Positions 24,729 through 38,534 of a stretch of DNA of 64,000 bases are shown here, piece by piece. The notes below the pieces were generated by a model that was not told the origin of the DNA, searched no databases, and saw only the letters and a program-made list of their open reading frames with translations. The stretch is taken from assembly GCA_916610825.1 (NCBI GenBank), contig OU744448.1, positions 15,685,936 through 15,749,935 on the forward strand, in the 5' to 3' direction. Position 1 is the first letter of the stretch, and every line of letters begins with the position of its first letter. A program made the translations under genes and the position numbers. Source of the DNA: Haliclystus octoradiatus (taxonomy: Eukaryota; Cnidaria; Staurozoa; Stauromedusae; Haliclystidae).

Positions 24729-27700
24729 GACAAAAACAACTCAAAGTGACCAAATACAATGCTTAATTCCCAAGGGAATTCGGAATTAACAAAAACAGCT
24801 CAAAATGATAAAAACAATGCTTAATTCCCAAGGGAATTCGAATTTGACAAAAACAGCTCAAAATGACCAAAAACAATGCTTAATTCTCAAGGGAATTCGA
24901 ATTTGACAAAAACAGCTCAAAATAACCAAAAACAATGCTTAATTCCAAAGGGAATTCGGAATTAACAAAAACAGCTCAAAATGACCAAAAACAATGCTTA
25001 ATTCCCAAGGGAATTCGAATTTGATAAAAACAGCTCAAAATGACCAAAAACAATGCTTAATTCTCAAGGGAATTCGAATTTGACAAAAACAATTCAAAAT
25101 GACCAAATACATTGCTTAATTCCTAAGGGAATTCGAATTTGATAAAAACAGCTCAAAATGACCAAAAACAATGCTTAAATCCCAAGGGAATTCGAATTTA
25201 ATAAAAACAGCTCAAAATGACCAAAAACAATGCTTAATTCCCAAGGGAATTCGAATTTGATAAAAACAGCTCAAAATGACCAAAAACAATGCTTAAATCC
25301 CAAGGGAATTCGAATTTGACAAAAACAGCTCAAAATGACCAAAAACCATGCTTAATTCCAAAGGGAATTCGGAATTAACAAAAACAGGTCAAAAAGACCA
25401 AAAACAATGCTTAATTCCCAAGGAAATTCGAATTTGATAAAAACAGCTCAAAGTGACCAAATACAATGCTTAATTCCCAAGGGAATTCGGAATTAACAAA
25501 AACAGCTCAAAATGATAAAAACAATGCTTAATTCCCAAGGGAATTCGAATTTGACAAAAACAGCTCAAAATGACCATAAACAATGCTTAATTCCAAAGGG
25601 AATTCGAATTTGACAAAAACAGCTCAAAATGACCAAAAACAATGCTTAATTCCAAAGGGAATTCGGAATTAACAAAAACAGCTCAAAATGACCAAAAACA
25701 ATGCTTAATTCCCAAGGGAAATCGAATTTAACAAAAACAGCTCAAAATGACCATAAACAATGCTTTATTCCCAAGGGAATTCGAATTTGATAAAAACAGT
25801 TCAAAGTGACCAAAAACAATGCTTAATTCCAAAGGGAATTCGGAATTAACAAAAACAGCTCAAAATAACCAAAAACAATGCTTAATTCCAAAGGGAATTT
25901 GGAATTAACAAAAACAGCTCAAAATGACCAAAAACAATGCTTAATTCCCAAGGGAATTCGAATTTGATAAAAACAGCTCAAAATGACCAAAAACAATGCT
26001 TAATTCTCAAGGGAATTCGAATTTGACAAAAACAATTCAATATGACCAAATACATTGCTTAATTCCCAAGGGAATTCGAATTTGATAAAAACAGCTCAAA
26101 ATGACCAAAAACAATGCTTAAATCCCAAGGGAATTCGAATTTGACAAAAACAGCTCAAAATGACCAAAAACAATGCTTAATTCCAAAGGGAATTCGGAAT
26201 TAACAAAAACAGGTCAAAAAGACCAAAAACAATGCTTAATTCCCAAGGAAATTCGAATTTGATAAAAACAGCTCAAAATGACCAAAAACAATGCTGAATT
26301 CCCAAGGGAATTCGAATTTGACAAAAACAGCTCATAATGACCAAAAACAATGCTCAATTCCCAAGGGAATTCGAATTTAACAAAAACAGCTCAAAGTGAC
26401 CAAAAACAATGCTTAATTCCCAATTGAATTCGAATTTGACAAAAACAGCTCAAAATGACCAAATACAATGCTTAATTCACAAGGGAATTCGAAATTGATA
26501 AAAACAGCTCAAAATGACGAAAAACATTGCTTAATTCCCAAGGGAAGTCGAATTTGACAAAAACAACTCAAAGTGACCAAATACAATGCTTAATTCCCAA
26601 GGGAATTCGGAATTAACAAAAACAGCTCAAAATGATAGAAACAATGCTTAATTCCCAAGGGAATTCGAATTTGACAAAAACAGCTCAAAATAACCAAAAA
26701 CAATGCTTAATTCCAATGGGAATTCGGAATTAACAAAAACAGCTCAAAATGACCAAAAACAATGCTTAATTCCCAAGGGAATTCGAATTTGATAAAAACA
26801 GCTCAAAATGACCAAAAACAATGCTTAATTCTCAAGGGAATTCGAATTTGACAAAAACAATTCAAAATGACCAAATACATTGCTTAATTCCCAAGGGAAT
26901 TCGAATTTGATAAAAACAGCTCAAAATGACCAAAAACAATGCTTAAATCCCAAGGGAATTCGAATTTGACAAAAACAGCTCAAAATGACCAAAAACAATG
27001 CTTAATTCCAAAGGGAATTCGGAATTAACAAAAACCAGCTCAAAAAGACCAAAAACAATGCTTAATTCCCAAGGAAAATCGAATTTGATAAAAACAGCTC
27101 AAAATGACCAAAAACAATGCTGAATTCCCAAGGGAATTCGATTTTGACAAAAACAGCTGATAATGACCAAAAACAATGCTCAATTCCCAAGGGAATTCGA
27201 ATTTAACAAAAACAGCTCAAAATGACCAAAAACAATGCTTAATTCCCAAGGGAATTCGAATTTGATAAAAACAGCTCAAAATGACCAAAAACAATGCTTA
27301 AATCCCAAGGGAATTCGAATTTGACAAAAACAGCTCAAAATGACCAAAAACAATGCTTAATTCCAAAGGGAATTCGGAATTAACAAAAACAGGTCAAAAA
27401 GACCAAAAACAATGCTTAATTCCCAAGGAAAATCGAATTTGATAAAAACAGCTCAAAATGACCAAAAACAATGCTGAATTCCCAAGGGAATTCGAATTTG
27501 ACAAAAACAGCTCATAATGACCAAAAACAATGCTCAATTCCCAAGGGAATTCGAATTTAACAAAAACAGCTCAAAGTGACCAAAAACAATGCTTAATTCC
27601 CAATTGAATTCGAATTTGACAAAAACAGCTCAAAATGACCAAATACAATGCTTAATTCACAAGGGAATTCGAAATTGATAAAAACAGCTCAAAATGACGA

Positions 27701-28574
27701 AAAACATTGCTTAATTCCCAAGGGAAGTCGAATTTGACAAAAACAACTCAAAGTGACCAAATACAATGCTTAATTCCCAAGGGAATTCGGAATTAACAAA
27801 AACAGCTCAAAATGATAAAAACAATGCTTAATTCCCAAGGGAATTCGAATTTGACAAAAACAGCTCAAAATGACCAAAAACAATGCTTAATTCTCAAGGG
27901 AATTCGAATTTGACAAAAACAGCTCAAAATAACCAAAAACAATGCTTAATTCCAAAGGGAATTCAGAATTAACAAAAACAGCTCAAAATGACCAAAAACA
28001 ATGCTTAATTCCCAAGGGAATTCGAATTTGATAAAAACAGCTCAAAATGACCAAAAACAATGCTTAATTCTCAAGGGAATTCGAATTTGACAAAAACAAT
28101 TCAAAATGACCAAATACATTGCTTAATTCCTAAGGGAATTCGAATTTGATAAAAACAGCTCAAAATGACCAAAAACAATGCTTAAATCCCAAGGGAATTC
28201 GAATTTAACAAAAACAGCTCAAAATGACCAAAAACAATGCTTAATTCCCAAGGGAATTCGAATTTGATAAAAACAGCTCAAAATGACCAAAAACAATGCT
28301 TAAATCCCAAGGGAATTCGAATTTGACAAAAACAGCTCAAAATGACCAAAAACCATGCTTAATTCCAAAGGGAATTCGGAATTAACAAAAACAGGTCAAA
28401 AAGACCAAAAACAATGCTTAATTCCCAAGGAAATTCGAATTTGATAAAAACAGCTCAAAGTGACCAAATACAATGCTTAATTCCCAAGGGAATTCGGAAT
28501 TAACAAAAACAGCTCAAAATGATAAAAACAATGCTTAATTCCCAAGGGAATTCGAATTTGACAAAAACAGCTCA
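22560..28574 (+). repeat. Tandem duplication, 3,007-bp unit
   Basis: Copies are about 22,560-25,567 and 25,568-28,574. Paired markers keep a 3,007-bp offset: CCCAATTGAATTCG at 23,414/26,421 and 24,594/27,601, GATTTTGACAAAAACAGCTG at 24,133/27,140, and AAAAACCATGC near 25,342/28,349. This unit is a phase-shifted version of the 3.12-kb repeat that lacks the GGGAAATCAAATT stretch, so it arose by a second exchange with breakpoints at other monomers. Confidence 0.87.
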
Positions 28575-31500
28575 AAATGACCAAAAACAATGCTTAATTC
28601 TCAAGGGAATTCGAATTTGACAAAAACAGCTCAAAATAACCAAAAACAATGCTTAATTCCAAAGGGAATTCGGAATTAACAAAAACAGCTCAAAATGACC
28701 AAAAACAATGCTTAATTCCCAAGGGAATTCGAATTTGATAAAAACAGCTCAAAATGACCAAAAACAATGCTTAATTCTCAAGGGAATTCGAATTTGACAA
28801 AAACAATTCAAAATGACCAAAAACAATGCTTAATTCCCAAGGGAATTCGAATTTGACAAAAACAGCTCAAAATGACCAAATACAATGCTTAATTCCCAAG
28901 GGAATTCGGAATTAACAAAAACAGCTCAAAATGATAAAAACAATGCTTAATTCCCAAGGGAATTCGAATTTGACAAAAACAGCTCAAAATGACCAAAAAC
29001 AATGCTTAATTCCAATGGGAATTCGGAATTAACAAAAACAGCTCAAAATGACCAAAAACAATGCTTAATTCCCAAGGGAATTCGAATTTGATAAAAACAG
29101 CTCAAAATGACCAAAAACAATGCTTAATTCTCAAGGGAATTCGAATTTGACAAAAACAATTCAAAATGACCAAATACATTGCTTAATTCCCAAGGGAATT
29201 CGAATTTGATAAAAACAGCTCAAAATGACCAAAAACAATGCTTAATTCCAAAGGGAATTCGAATTTGACAAAAACAGCTCAAAATGACGAAAAACATTGC
29301 TTAATTCCCAAGGGAAGTCGAATTTGACAAAAACAACTCAAAGTGACCAAATACAATGCTTAATTCCCAAGGGAATTCGGAATTAACAAAAACAGCTCAA
29401 AATGATAAAAACAATGCTTAATTCCCAAGGGAATTCGAATTTGACAAAAACAGCTCAAAATGACCAAAAACAATGCTTAATTCTCAAGGGAATTCGAATT
29501 TGACAAAAACAGCTCAAAATAACCAAAAACAATGCTTAATTCCAAAGGGAATTCGGAATTAACAAAAACAGCTCAAAATGACCAAAAACAATGCTTAATT
29601 CCCAAGGGAATTCGAATTTGACAAAAACAGCTCATAATGACCAAAAACAATGCTCAATTCCCAAGGGAATTCGAATTTAACAAAAACAGCTCAAAGTGAC
29701 CAAAAACAATGCTTAATTCCCAATTGAATTCGAATTTGACAAAAACAGCTCAAAATGACCAAATACAATGCTTAATTCACAAGGGAATTCGAAATTGATA
29801 AAAACAGCTCAAAATGACGAAAAACATTGCTTAATTCCCAAGGGAAGTCGAATTTGACAAAAACAACTCAAAGTGACCAAATACAATGCTTAATTCCCAA
29901 GGGAATTCGGAATTAACAAAAACAGCTCAAAATGATAAAAACAATGCTTAATTCCCAAGGGAATTCGAATTTGACAAAAACAGCTCAAAATGACCAAAAA
30001 CAATGCTTAATTCTCAAGGGAATTCGAATTTGACAAAAACAGCTCAAAATAACCAAAAACAATGCTTAATTCCAAAGGGAATTCGGAATTAACAAAAACA
30101 GCTCAAAATGACCAAAAACAATGCTTAATTCCCAAGGGAATTCGAATTTGATAAAAACAGCTCAAAATGACCAAAAACAATGCTTAATTCTCAAGGGAAT
30201 TCGAATTTGACAAAAACAATTCAAAATGACCAAATACATTGCTTAATTCCTAAGGGAATTCGAATTTGATAAAAACAGCTCAAAATGACCAAAAACAATG
30301 CTTAAATCCCAAGGGAATTCGAATTTAACAAAAACAGCTCAAAATGACCAAAAACAATGCTTAATTCCCAAGGGAATTCGAATTTGATAAAAACAGCTCA
30401 AAATGACCAAAAACAATGCTTAATTCCCAAGGAAATTCGAATTTGATAAAAACAGCTCAAAGTGACCAAATACAATGCTTAATTCCCAAGGGAATTCGGA
30501 ATTAACAAAAACAGCTCAAAATGATAAAAACAATGCTTAATTCCCAAGGGAATTCGAATTTGACAAAAACAGCTCAAAATGACCAAAAACAATGCTTAAT
30601 TCTCAAGGGAATTCGAATTTGACAAAAACAGCTCAAAATAACCAAAAACAATGCTTAATTCCAAAGGGAATTCGGAATTAACAAAAACAGCTCAAAATGA
30701 CCAAAAACAATGCTTAATTCCCAAGGGAATTCGAATTTGATAAAAACAGCTCAAAATGACCAAAAACAATGCTTAATTCTCAAGGGAATTCGAATTTGAC
30801 AAAAACAATTCAAAATGACCAAAAACAATGCTTAATTCCCAAGGGAATTCGAATTTGACAAAAACAGCTCAAAATGACCAAATACAATGCTTAATTCCCA
30901 AGGGAATTCGGAATTAACAAAAACAGCTCAAAATGATAAAAACAATGCTTAATTCCCAAGGGAATTCGAATTTGACAAAAACAGCTCAAAATAACCAAAA
31001 ACAATGCTTAATTCCAATGGGAATTCGGAATTAACAAAAACAGCTCAAAATGACCAAAAACAATGCTTAATTCCCAAGGGAATTCGAATTTGATAAAAAC
31101 AGCTCAAAATGACCAAAAACAATGCTTAATTCTCAAGGGAATTCGAATTTGACAAAAACAATTCAAAATGACCAAATACATTGCTTAATTCCCAAGGGAA
31201 TTCGAATTTGATAAAAACAGCTCAAAATGACCAAAAACAATGCTTAAATCCCAAGGGAATTCGAATTTGACAAAAACAGCTCAAAATGAGGAAAAACATT
31301 GCTTAATTCCCAAGGGAAGTCGAATTTGACAAAAACAACTCAAAGTGACCAAATACAATGCTTAATTCCCAAGGGAATTCGGAATTAACAAAAACAGCTC
31401 AAAATGATAAAAACAATGCTTAATTCCCAAGGGAATTCGAATTTGACAAAAACAGCTCAAAATGACCAAAAACAATGCTTAATTCTCAAGGGAATTCGAA

Positions 31501-31610
31501 TTTGACAAAAACAGCTCAAAATAACCAAAAACAATGCTTAATTCCAAAGGGAATTCGGAATTAACAAAAACAGCTCAAAATGACCAAAAACAATGCTTAA
31601 TTCCCAAGGG
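27490..31610 (+). repeat. Duplication at 2,120 then 2,002-bp offset (two monomers lost)
   Basis: The segment from about 27,490 matches the one from about 29,610 at 2,120 bp (CTCATAATGACC, then CCCAATTGAATTCG at 27,601/29,721). Near 30,420 the right copy loses 118 bp, exactly two monomers. The offset is then 2,002 bp to about 31,610. Shared markers there are TTCCAATGGGAATTCGG near 29,012/31,014 and GAAAAACATTGC near 29,289/31,291, where the right copy has a private ATGAGGAAAAAC. Confidence 0.8.
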
Positions 31611-34600
31611 AATTCGAATTTGATAAAAACAGCTCAAAATGACCAAAAACAATGCTTAATTCTCAAGGGAATTCGAATTTGACAAAAACAATTCAAAATG
31701 ACCAAATACATTGCTTAATTCCTAAGGGAATTCGAATTTGATAAAAACAGCTCAAAATGACCAAAAACAATGCTTAAATCCCAAGGGAATTCGAATTTAA
31801 CAAAAACAGCTCAAAATGACCAAAAACAATGCTTAATTCCCAAGGGAATTCGAATTTGATAAAAACAGCTCAAAATGACCAAAAACAATGCTTAAATCCC
31901 AAGGGAATTCGAATTTGACAAAAACAGCTCAAAATGACCAAAAACCATGCTTAATTCCAAAGGGAATTCGGAATTAACAAAAACAGCTCAAAATGACCAA
32001 AAACAATGCTTAATTCCCAAGGAAATTCGAATTTGACAAAAACAGCTCAAAATGACCAAAAACAATGCTTAATTCCCAAGGGAATTCGAATTTGGAATTA
32101 AGCATTGTTTTTGGTCATTTTGAGCTGTTTTTATTAATTCTCAAGGGAATTCGAATTTGACAAAAACAATTCAAAATGACCAAAAACAATGCTTAATTCC
32201 CAAGGGAATTCGAATTTGACAAAAACAACTTAAAATGACCAAATACAATGCTTAATTCCCAAAGAAATTCGAATTCAACAAAAACAGCTCAAAATTACCA
32301 AAAACAATGCTCAATTCCTAAGGGAATTCGAATTTAACAAAAACAGCTCAAAATGTCCAAATACAATGCTGAATTCCCAAGGGAAATCAAATTTAACAAA
32401 AACAGCTCAAAATGACCAGAAACAATGCCTAATTCCCAAGGGAATTCGAATTTGACAAAAACAGCTCAAAATGACCAAAAACAATGTTTAATTCCAAAGG
32501 GAATTTGGAATTAACAGAAACAGCTCAAAGTGACCAAATACAATGCTTAAATCCCAAGGGAATTCGAATTTGAAAAAACAGCTCAAAATGACCAAAAACA
32601 ATGCTTAATTCCCAAGGGAATTTGAATTTGACAAAAACAGCTCAAAATGACCAAAAACAATGTTTAATTCCCAAGGGAATTCGAATTTGACAAAAACAGC
32701 TCATAATGACCAAAAACAATGCTCAATTCCCAAGGGAATTCGAATTTAACAAAAACAGCTCAAAGTGACCAAAAACAATGCTTAATTCCCAATTGAATTC
32801 GAATTTGACAAAAACAGCTCAAAATGACCAAATACAATGCTTAATTCACAAGGGAATTCGAAATTGATAAAAACAGCTCAAAATGACGAAAAACATTGCT
32901 TAATTCCCAAGGGAAGTCGAATTTGACAAAAACAACTCAAAGTGACCAAATACAATGCTTAATTCCCAAGGGAATTCGGAATTAACAAAAACAGCTCAAA
33001 ATGATAAAAACAATGCTTAATTCCCAAGGGAATTCGAATTTGACAAAAACAGCTCAAAATGACCAAAAACAATGCTTAATTCTCAAGGGAATTCGAATTT
33101 GACAAAAACAGCTCAAAATAACCAAAAACAATGCTTAATTCCAAAGGGAATTCGGAATTAACAAAAACAGCTCAAAATGACCAAAAACAATGCTTAATTC
33201 CCAAGGGAATTCGAATTTGATAAAAACAGCTCAAAATGACCAAAAACAATGCTTAATTCTCAAGGGAATTCGAATTTGACAAAAACAATTCAAAATGACC
33301 AAATACATTGCTTAATTCCTAAGGGAATTCGAATTTGATAAAAACAGCTCAAAATGACCAAAAACAATGCTTAAATCCCAAGGGAATTCGAATTTAACAA
33401 AAACAGCTCAAAATGACCAAAAACAATGCTTAATTCCCAAGGGAATTCGAATTTGATAAAAACAGCTCAAAATGACCAAAAACAATGCTTAAATCCCAAG
33501 GGAATTCGAATTTGACAAAAACAGCTCAAAATGACCAAAAACCATGCTTAATTCCAAAGGGAATTCGGAATTAACAAAAACAGGTCAAAAAGACCAAAAA
33601 CAATGCTTAATTCCCAAGGAAATTCGAATTTGATAAAAACAGCTCAAAGTGACCAAATACAATGCTTAATTCCCAAGGGAATTCGGAATTAACAAAAACA
33701 GCTCAAAATGATAAAAACAATGCTTAATTCCCAAGGGAATTCGAATTTGACAAAAACAGCTCAAAATGACCAAAAACAATGCTTAATTCTCAAGGGAATT
33801 CGGAATTAACAAAAACAGCTCAAAATGACCAAAAACAATGCTTAATTCCCAAGGGAATTCGAATTTGATAAAAACAGCTCAAAATGACCAAAAACAATGC
33901 TTAATTCTCAAGGGAATTCGAATTTGACAAAAACAATTCAAAATGACCAAAAACAATGCTTAATTCCCAAGGGAATTCGAATTTGACAAAAACAACTTAA
34001 AATGACCAAATACAATGCTTAATTCCCAAAGAAATTCGAATTCAACAAAAACAGCTCAAAATTACCAAAAACAATGCTCAATTCCTAAGGGAATTCGAAT
34101 TTAACAAAAACAGCTCAAAATGTCCAAATACAATGCTGAATTCCCAAGGGAAATCAAATTTAACAAAAACAGCTCAAAATGACCAGAAACAATGGATAAT
34201 TCCCAAGGGAATTCGAATTTGACAAAAACAGCTCAAAATGACCAAAAACAATGTTTAATTCCAAAGGGAATTTGGAATTAACAGAAACAGCTCAAAGTGA
34301 CCAAATACAATGCTTAAATCCCAAGGGAATTCGAATTTGAAAAAACAGCTCAAAATGACCAAAAACAATGCTAAATTCCCAAGGGAATTTGAATTTGACA
34401 AAAACAGCTCAAAATGACCAAAAACAATGTTTAATTCCCAAGGGAATTCGAATTTGACAAAAACAGCTCATAATGACCAAAAACAATGCTCAATTCCCAA
34501 GGGAATTCGAATTTAACAAAAACAGCTCAAAGTGACCAAAAACAATGCTTAATTCCCAATTGAATTCGAATTTGACAAAAACAGCTCAAAATGACCAAAT

Positions 34601-36080
34601 ACAATGCTTAATTCACAAGGGAATTCGAAATTGATAAAAACAGCTCAAAATGACGAAAAACATTGCTTAATTCCCAAAGGAAGTCGAATTTGACAAAAAC
34701 AACTCAAAGTGACCAAATACAATGCTTAATTCCCAAGGGAATTCGGAATTAACAAAAACAGCTCAAAATGATAAAAACAATGCTTAATTCCCAAGGGAAT
34801 TCGAATTTGACAAAAACAGCTCAAAATGACCAAAAACAATGCTTAATTCTCAAGGGAATTCGAATTTGACAAAAACAGCTCAAAATAACCAAAAACAATG
34901 CTTAATTCCAAAGGGAATTCGGAATTAACAAAAACAGCTCAAAATGACCAAAAACAATGCTTAATTCCCAAGGGAATTCGAATTTGATAAAAACAGCTCA
35001 AAATGACCAAAAACAATGCTTAATTCTCAAGGGAATTCGAATTTGACAAAAACAATTCAAAATGACCAAAAACAATGCTTAATTCCCAAGGGAATTCGAA
35101 TTTGACAAAAACAACTTAAAATGACCAAATACAATGCTTAATTCCCAAAGAAATTCGAATTCAACAAAAACAGCTCAAAATTACCAAAAACAATGCTCAA
35201 TTCCTAAGGGAATTCGAATTTAACAAAAACAGCTCAAAATGTCCAAATACAATGCTGAATTCCCAAGGGAAATCAAATTTAACAAAAACAGCTCAAAATG
35301 ACCAGAAACAATGCCTAATTCCCAAGGGAATTCGAATTTGACAAAAACAGCTCAAAATGACCAAAAACAATGTTTAATTCCAAAGGGAATTTGGAATTAA
35401 CAGAAACAGCTCAAAGTGACCAAATACAATGCTTAAATCCCAAGGGAATTCGAATTTGAAAAAACAGCTCAAAATGACCAAAAACAATGCTTAATTCCCA
35501 AGGGAATTTGAATTTGACAAAAACAGCTCAAAATGACCAAAAACAATGTTTAATTCCCAAGGGAATTCGAATTTGACAAAAACAGCTCAAAATGACCATA
35601 AACAATGCTTAATTCCAAAGGGAATTCGAATTTGACAAAAACAGCTCAAAATGACCAAAAACAATGCTTAATCTCCAAGGGAATTCGGAATTAACAAAAA
35701 CAGCTCAAAATGATAAAAACAATGCTTAATTCCCAAGGGAATTCGAATTTGACAAAAACAGCTCAAAATGACCAAAAACAATGTTTAATTCCAAAGGGAA
35801 TTCGGTATTAACAGAAACAGCTCAAAGTGACCAAATACAATGCTTAAATCCCAAGGGAATTCGAATTTGAAAAAACAGCTCAAAATGACCAAAAACAATG
35901 CTTAATTCCCAAGGGAATTTGAATTTGACAAAAACAGCTCAAAATGACCAAAAACAATGTTTAATTCCCAAGGGAATTCGAATTTGACAAAAACAGCTCA
36001 AAATGACCATAAACAATGCTTAATTCCAAAGGGAATTCGAATTTGACAAAAACAGCTCAAAATGACCAAAAACAATGCTT
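30600..36080 (+). repeat. 5.5-kb segmental duplication, left copy (partner 47,760-53,287)
   Basis: Markers recur about 17.15 kb to the right in the same order. TTCCAATGGG lies at 31,014/48,166 and AAAAACCATGC near 31,941/49,093 (offset 17,152). After the inverted junction the offset is 17,147, with CCCAATTGAATTCG at 32,790/49,937. After about 33,790 it is 17,206, with ATTCGGTATTAACAG near 35,804/53,010. The changes are a 5-bp difference at the junction centre and one 59-bp monomer missing from this copy near 33,790. The copies part near 36,080/53,287, so whole multi-kilobase segments, including the inversion, were copied together. Confidence 0.86.
32038..32132. repeat. Inverted junction 1: 39-bp perfect inverted repeat, 17-bp spacer
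   Basis: The left arm 32,038-32,076 is ordinary plus-strand satellite. The right arm 32,094-32,132 is its exact reverse complement (starts GGAATTAAGCATTG). The 17-bp spacer includes the palindrome AATTCGAATT. After the inverted piece the array resumes in its normal orientation with AATTCTCAAGGG. Only about one monomer is flipped. This is the first of three such sites, which are the only orientation changes I found in the window. Confidence 0.95.
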
Positions 36081-38534
36081 AATCTCCAAGGGAATTCGGA
36101 ATTAACAAAAACAGCTCAAAATGATAAAAACAATGCTTAATTCCCAAGGGAATTCGAATTTGACAAAAACAGCTCAAAATGACCAAAAACAATGCTTAAT
36201 TCTCAAGGGAATTCGAATTTGACAAAAACAGCTCAAAATAACCAAAAACAATGCTTAATTCCAAAGGGAATTCGGAATTAACAAAAACAGCTCAAAATGA
36301 CCAAAAACAATGCTTAATTCCCAAGGGAATTCGAATTTGATAAAAACAGCTCAAAATGACCAAAAACAATGCTTAATTCTCAAGGGAATTCGAATTTGAC
36401 AAAAACAATTCAAAATGACCAAAAACAATGCTTAATTCCCAAGGGAATTCGAATTTGACAAAAACAACTTAAAATGACCAAAAACAATGTTTAATTCCCA
36501 AGGGAATTCGAATTTGACAAAAACAGCTCATAATGACCAAAAACAATGCTCAATTCCCAAGGGAATTCGAATTTAACAAAAACAGCTCAAAGTGACCAAA
36601 AACAATGCTTAATTCCCAATTGAATTCGAATTTGACAAAAACAGCTCAAAATGACCAAATACAATGCTTAATTCACAAGGGAATTCGAAATTGATAAAAA
36701 CAGCTCAAAATGACGAAAAACATTGCTTAATTCCCAAAGGAAGTCGAATTTGACAAAAACAACTCAAAGTGACCAAATACAATGCTTAATTCCCAAGGGA
36801 ATTCGGAATTAACAAAAACAGCTCAAAATGATAAAAACAATGCTTAATTCCCAAGGGAATTCGAATTTGACAAAAACAGCTCAAAATGACCAAAAACAAT
36901 GCTTAATTCTCAAGGGAATTCGAATTTGACAAAAACAGCTCAAAATAACCAAAAACAATGCTTAATTCCAAAGGGAATTCGGAATTAACAAAAACAGCTC
37001 AAAATGACCAAAAACAATGCTTAATTCCCAAGGGAATTCGAATTTGATAAAAACAGCTCAAAATGACCAAAAACAATGCTTAATTCTCAAGGGAATTCGA
37101 ATTTGACAAAAACAATTCAAAATGACCAAAAACAATGCTTAATTCCCAAGGGAATTCGAATTTGACAAAAACAACTTAAAATGACCAAATACAATGCTTA
37201 ATTCCCAAAGAAATTCGAATTCAACAAAAACAGCTCAAAATTACCAAAAACAATGCTCAATTCCTAAGGGAATTCGAATTTAACAAAAACAGCTCAAAAT
37301 GTCCAAATACAATGCTGAATTCCCAAGGGAAATCAAATTTAACAAAAACAGCTCAAAATGACCAGAAACAATGCCTAATTCCCAAGGGAATTCGAATTTG
37401 ACAAAAACAGCTCAAAATGACCAAAAACAATGTTTAATTCCAAAGGGAATTTGGAATTAACAGAAACAGCTCAAAGTGACCAAATACAATGCTTAAATCC
37501 CAAGGGAATTCGAATTTGAAAAAACAGCTCAAAATGACCAAAAACAATGCTTAATTCCCAAGGGAATTTGAATTTGACAAAAACAGCTCAAAATGACCAA
37601 AAACAATGTTTAATTCCCAAGGGAATTCGAATTTGACAAAAACAGCTCAAAATGACCATAAACAATGCTTAATTCCAAAGGGAATTCGAATTTGACAAAA
37701 ACAGCTCAAAATGACCAAAAACAATGCTTAATCTCCAAGGGAATTCGGAATTAACAAAAACAGCTCAAAATGATAAAAACAATGCTTAATTCCCAAGGGA
37801 ATTCGAATTTGACAAAAACAGCTCAAAATGACCAAAAACAATGTTTAATTCCAAAGGGAATTCGGTATTAACAGAAACAGCTCAAAGTGACCAAATACAA
37901 TGCTTAAATCCCAAGGGAATTCGAATTTGAAAAAACAGCTCAAAATGACCAAAAACAATGCTTAATTCCCAAGGGAATTTGAATTTGACAAAAACAGCTC
38001 AAAATGACCAAAAACAATGTTTAATTCCCAAGGGAATTCGAATTTGACAAAAACAGCTCAAAATGACCATAAACAATGCTTAATTCCAAAGGGAATTCGA
38101 ATTTGACAAAAACAGCTCAAAATGACCAAAAACAATGCTTAATCTCCAAGGGAATTCGGAATTAACAAAAACAGCTCAAAATGATAAAAACAATGCTTAA
38201 TTCCCAAGGGAATTCGAATTTGACAAAAACAGCTCAAAATGACCAAAAACAATGCTTAATTCTCAAGGGAATTCGAATTTGACAAAAACAGCTCAAAATA
38301 ACCAAAAACAATGCTTAATTCCAAAGGGAATTCGGAATTAACAAAAACAGCTCAAAATGACCAAAAACAATGCTTAATTCCCAAGGGAATTCGAATTTGA
38401 CAAAAACAGCTCAAAATGACCAAAAACAATGCTTAATTCTCAAGGGAATTCGAATTTGACAAAAACAATTCAAAATGACCAAAAACAATGCTTAATTCCC
38501 AAGGGAATTCGAATTTGACAAAAACAACTTAAAA
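34415..38534 (+). repeat. Tandem duplication, 2,060-bp unit, two copies
   Basis: Copies are about 34,415-36,474 and 36,475-38,534. CCCAATTGAATTCG (34,557/36,617), CCCAAAGGAAGTCG, and ATTCGGTATTAACAG (35,804/37,864) keep a 2,060-bp offset, about 35 monomers less several single-base losses. The join at 36,475 is visible as a chimeric monomer, ACTTAAAATGACC followed by AAAAACAATGTTT. A further partial copy follows at 2,472 bp (36,617/39,089; 37,864/40,336), seven monomers longer. Confidence 0.86.

Noticed and set aside
32094-32135. Inserted foldback transposon or MITE at the inverted junctions
   Set aside because: The inverted pieces consist only of satellite monomer sequence, with no foreign termini. 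An apparent target duplication is just the monomer period.
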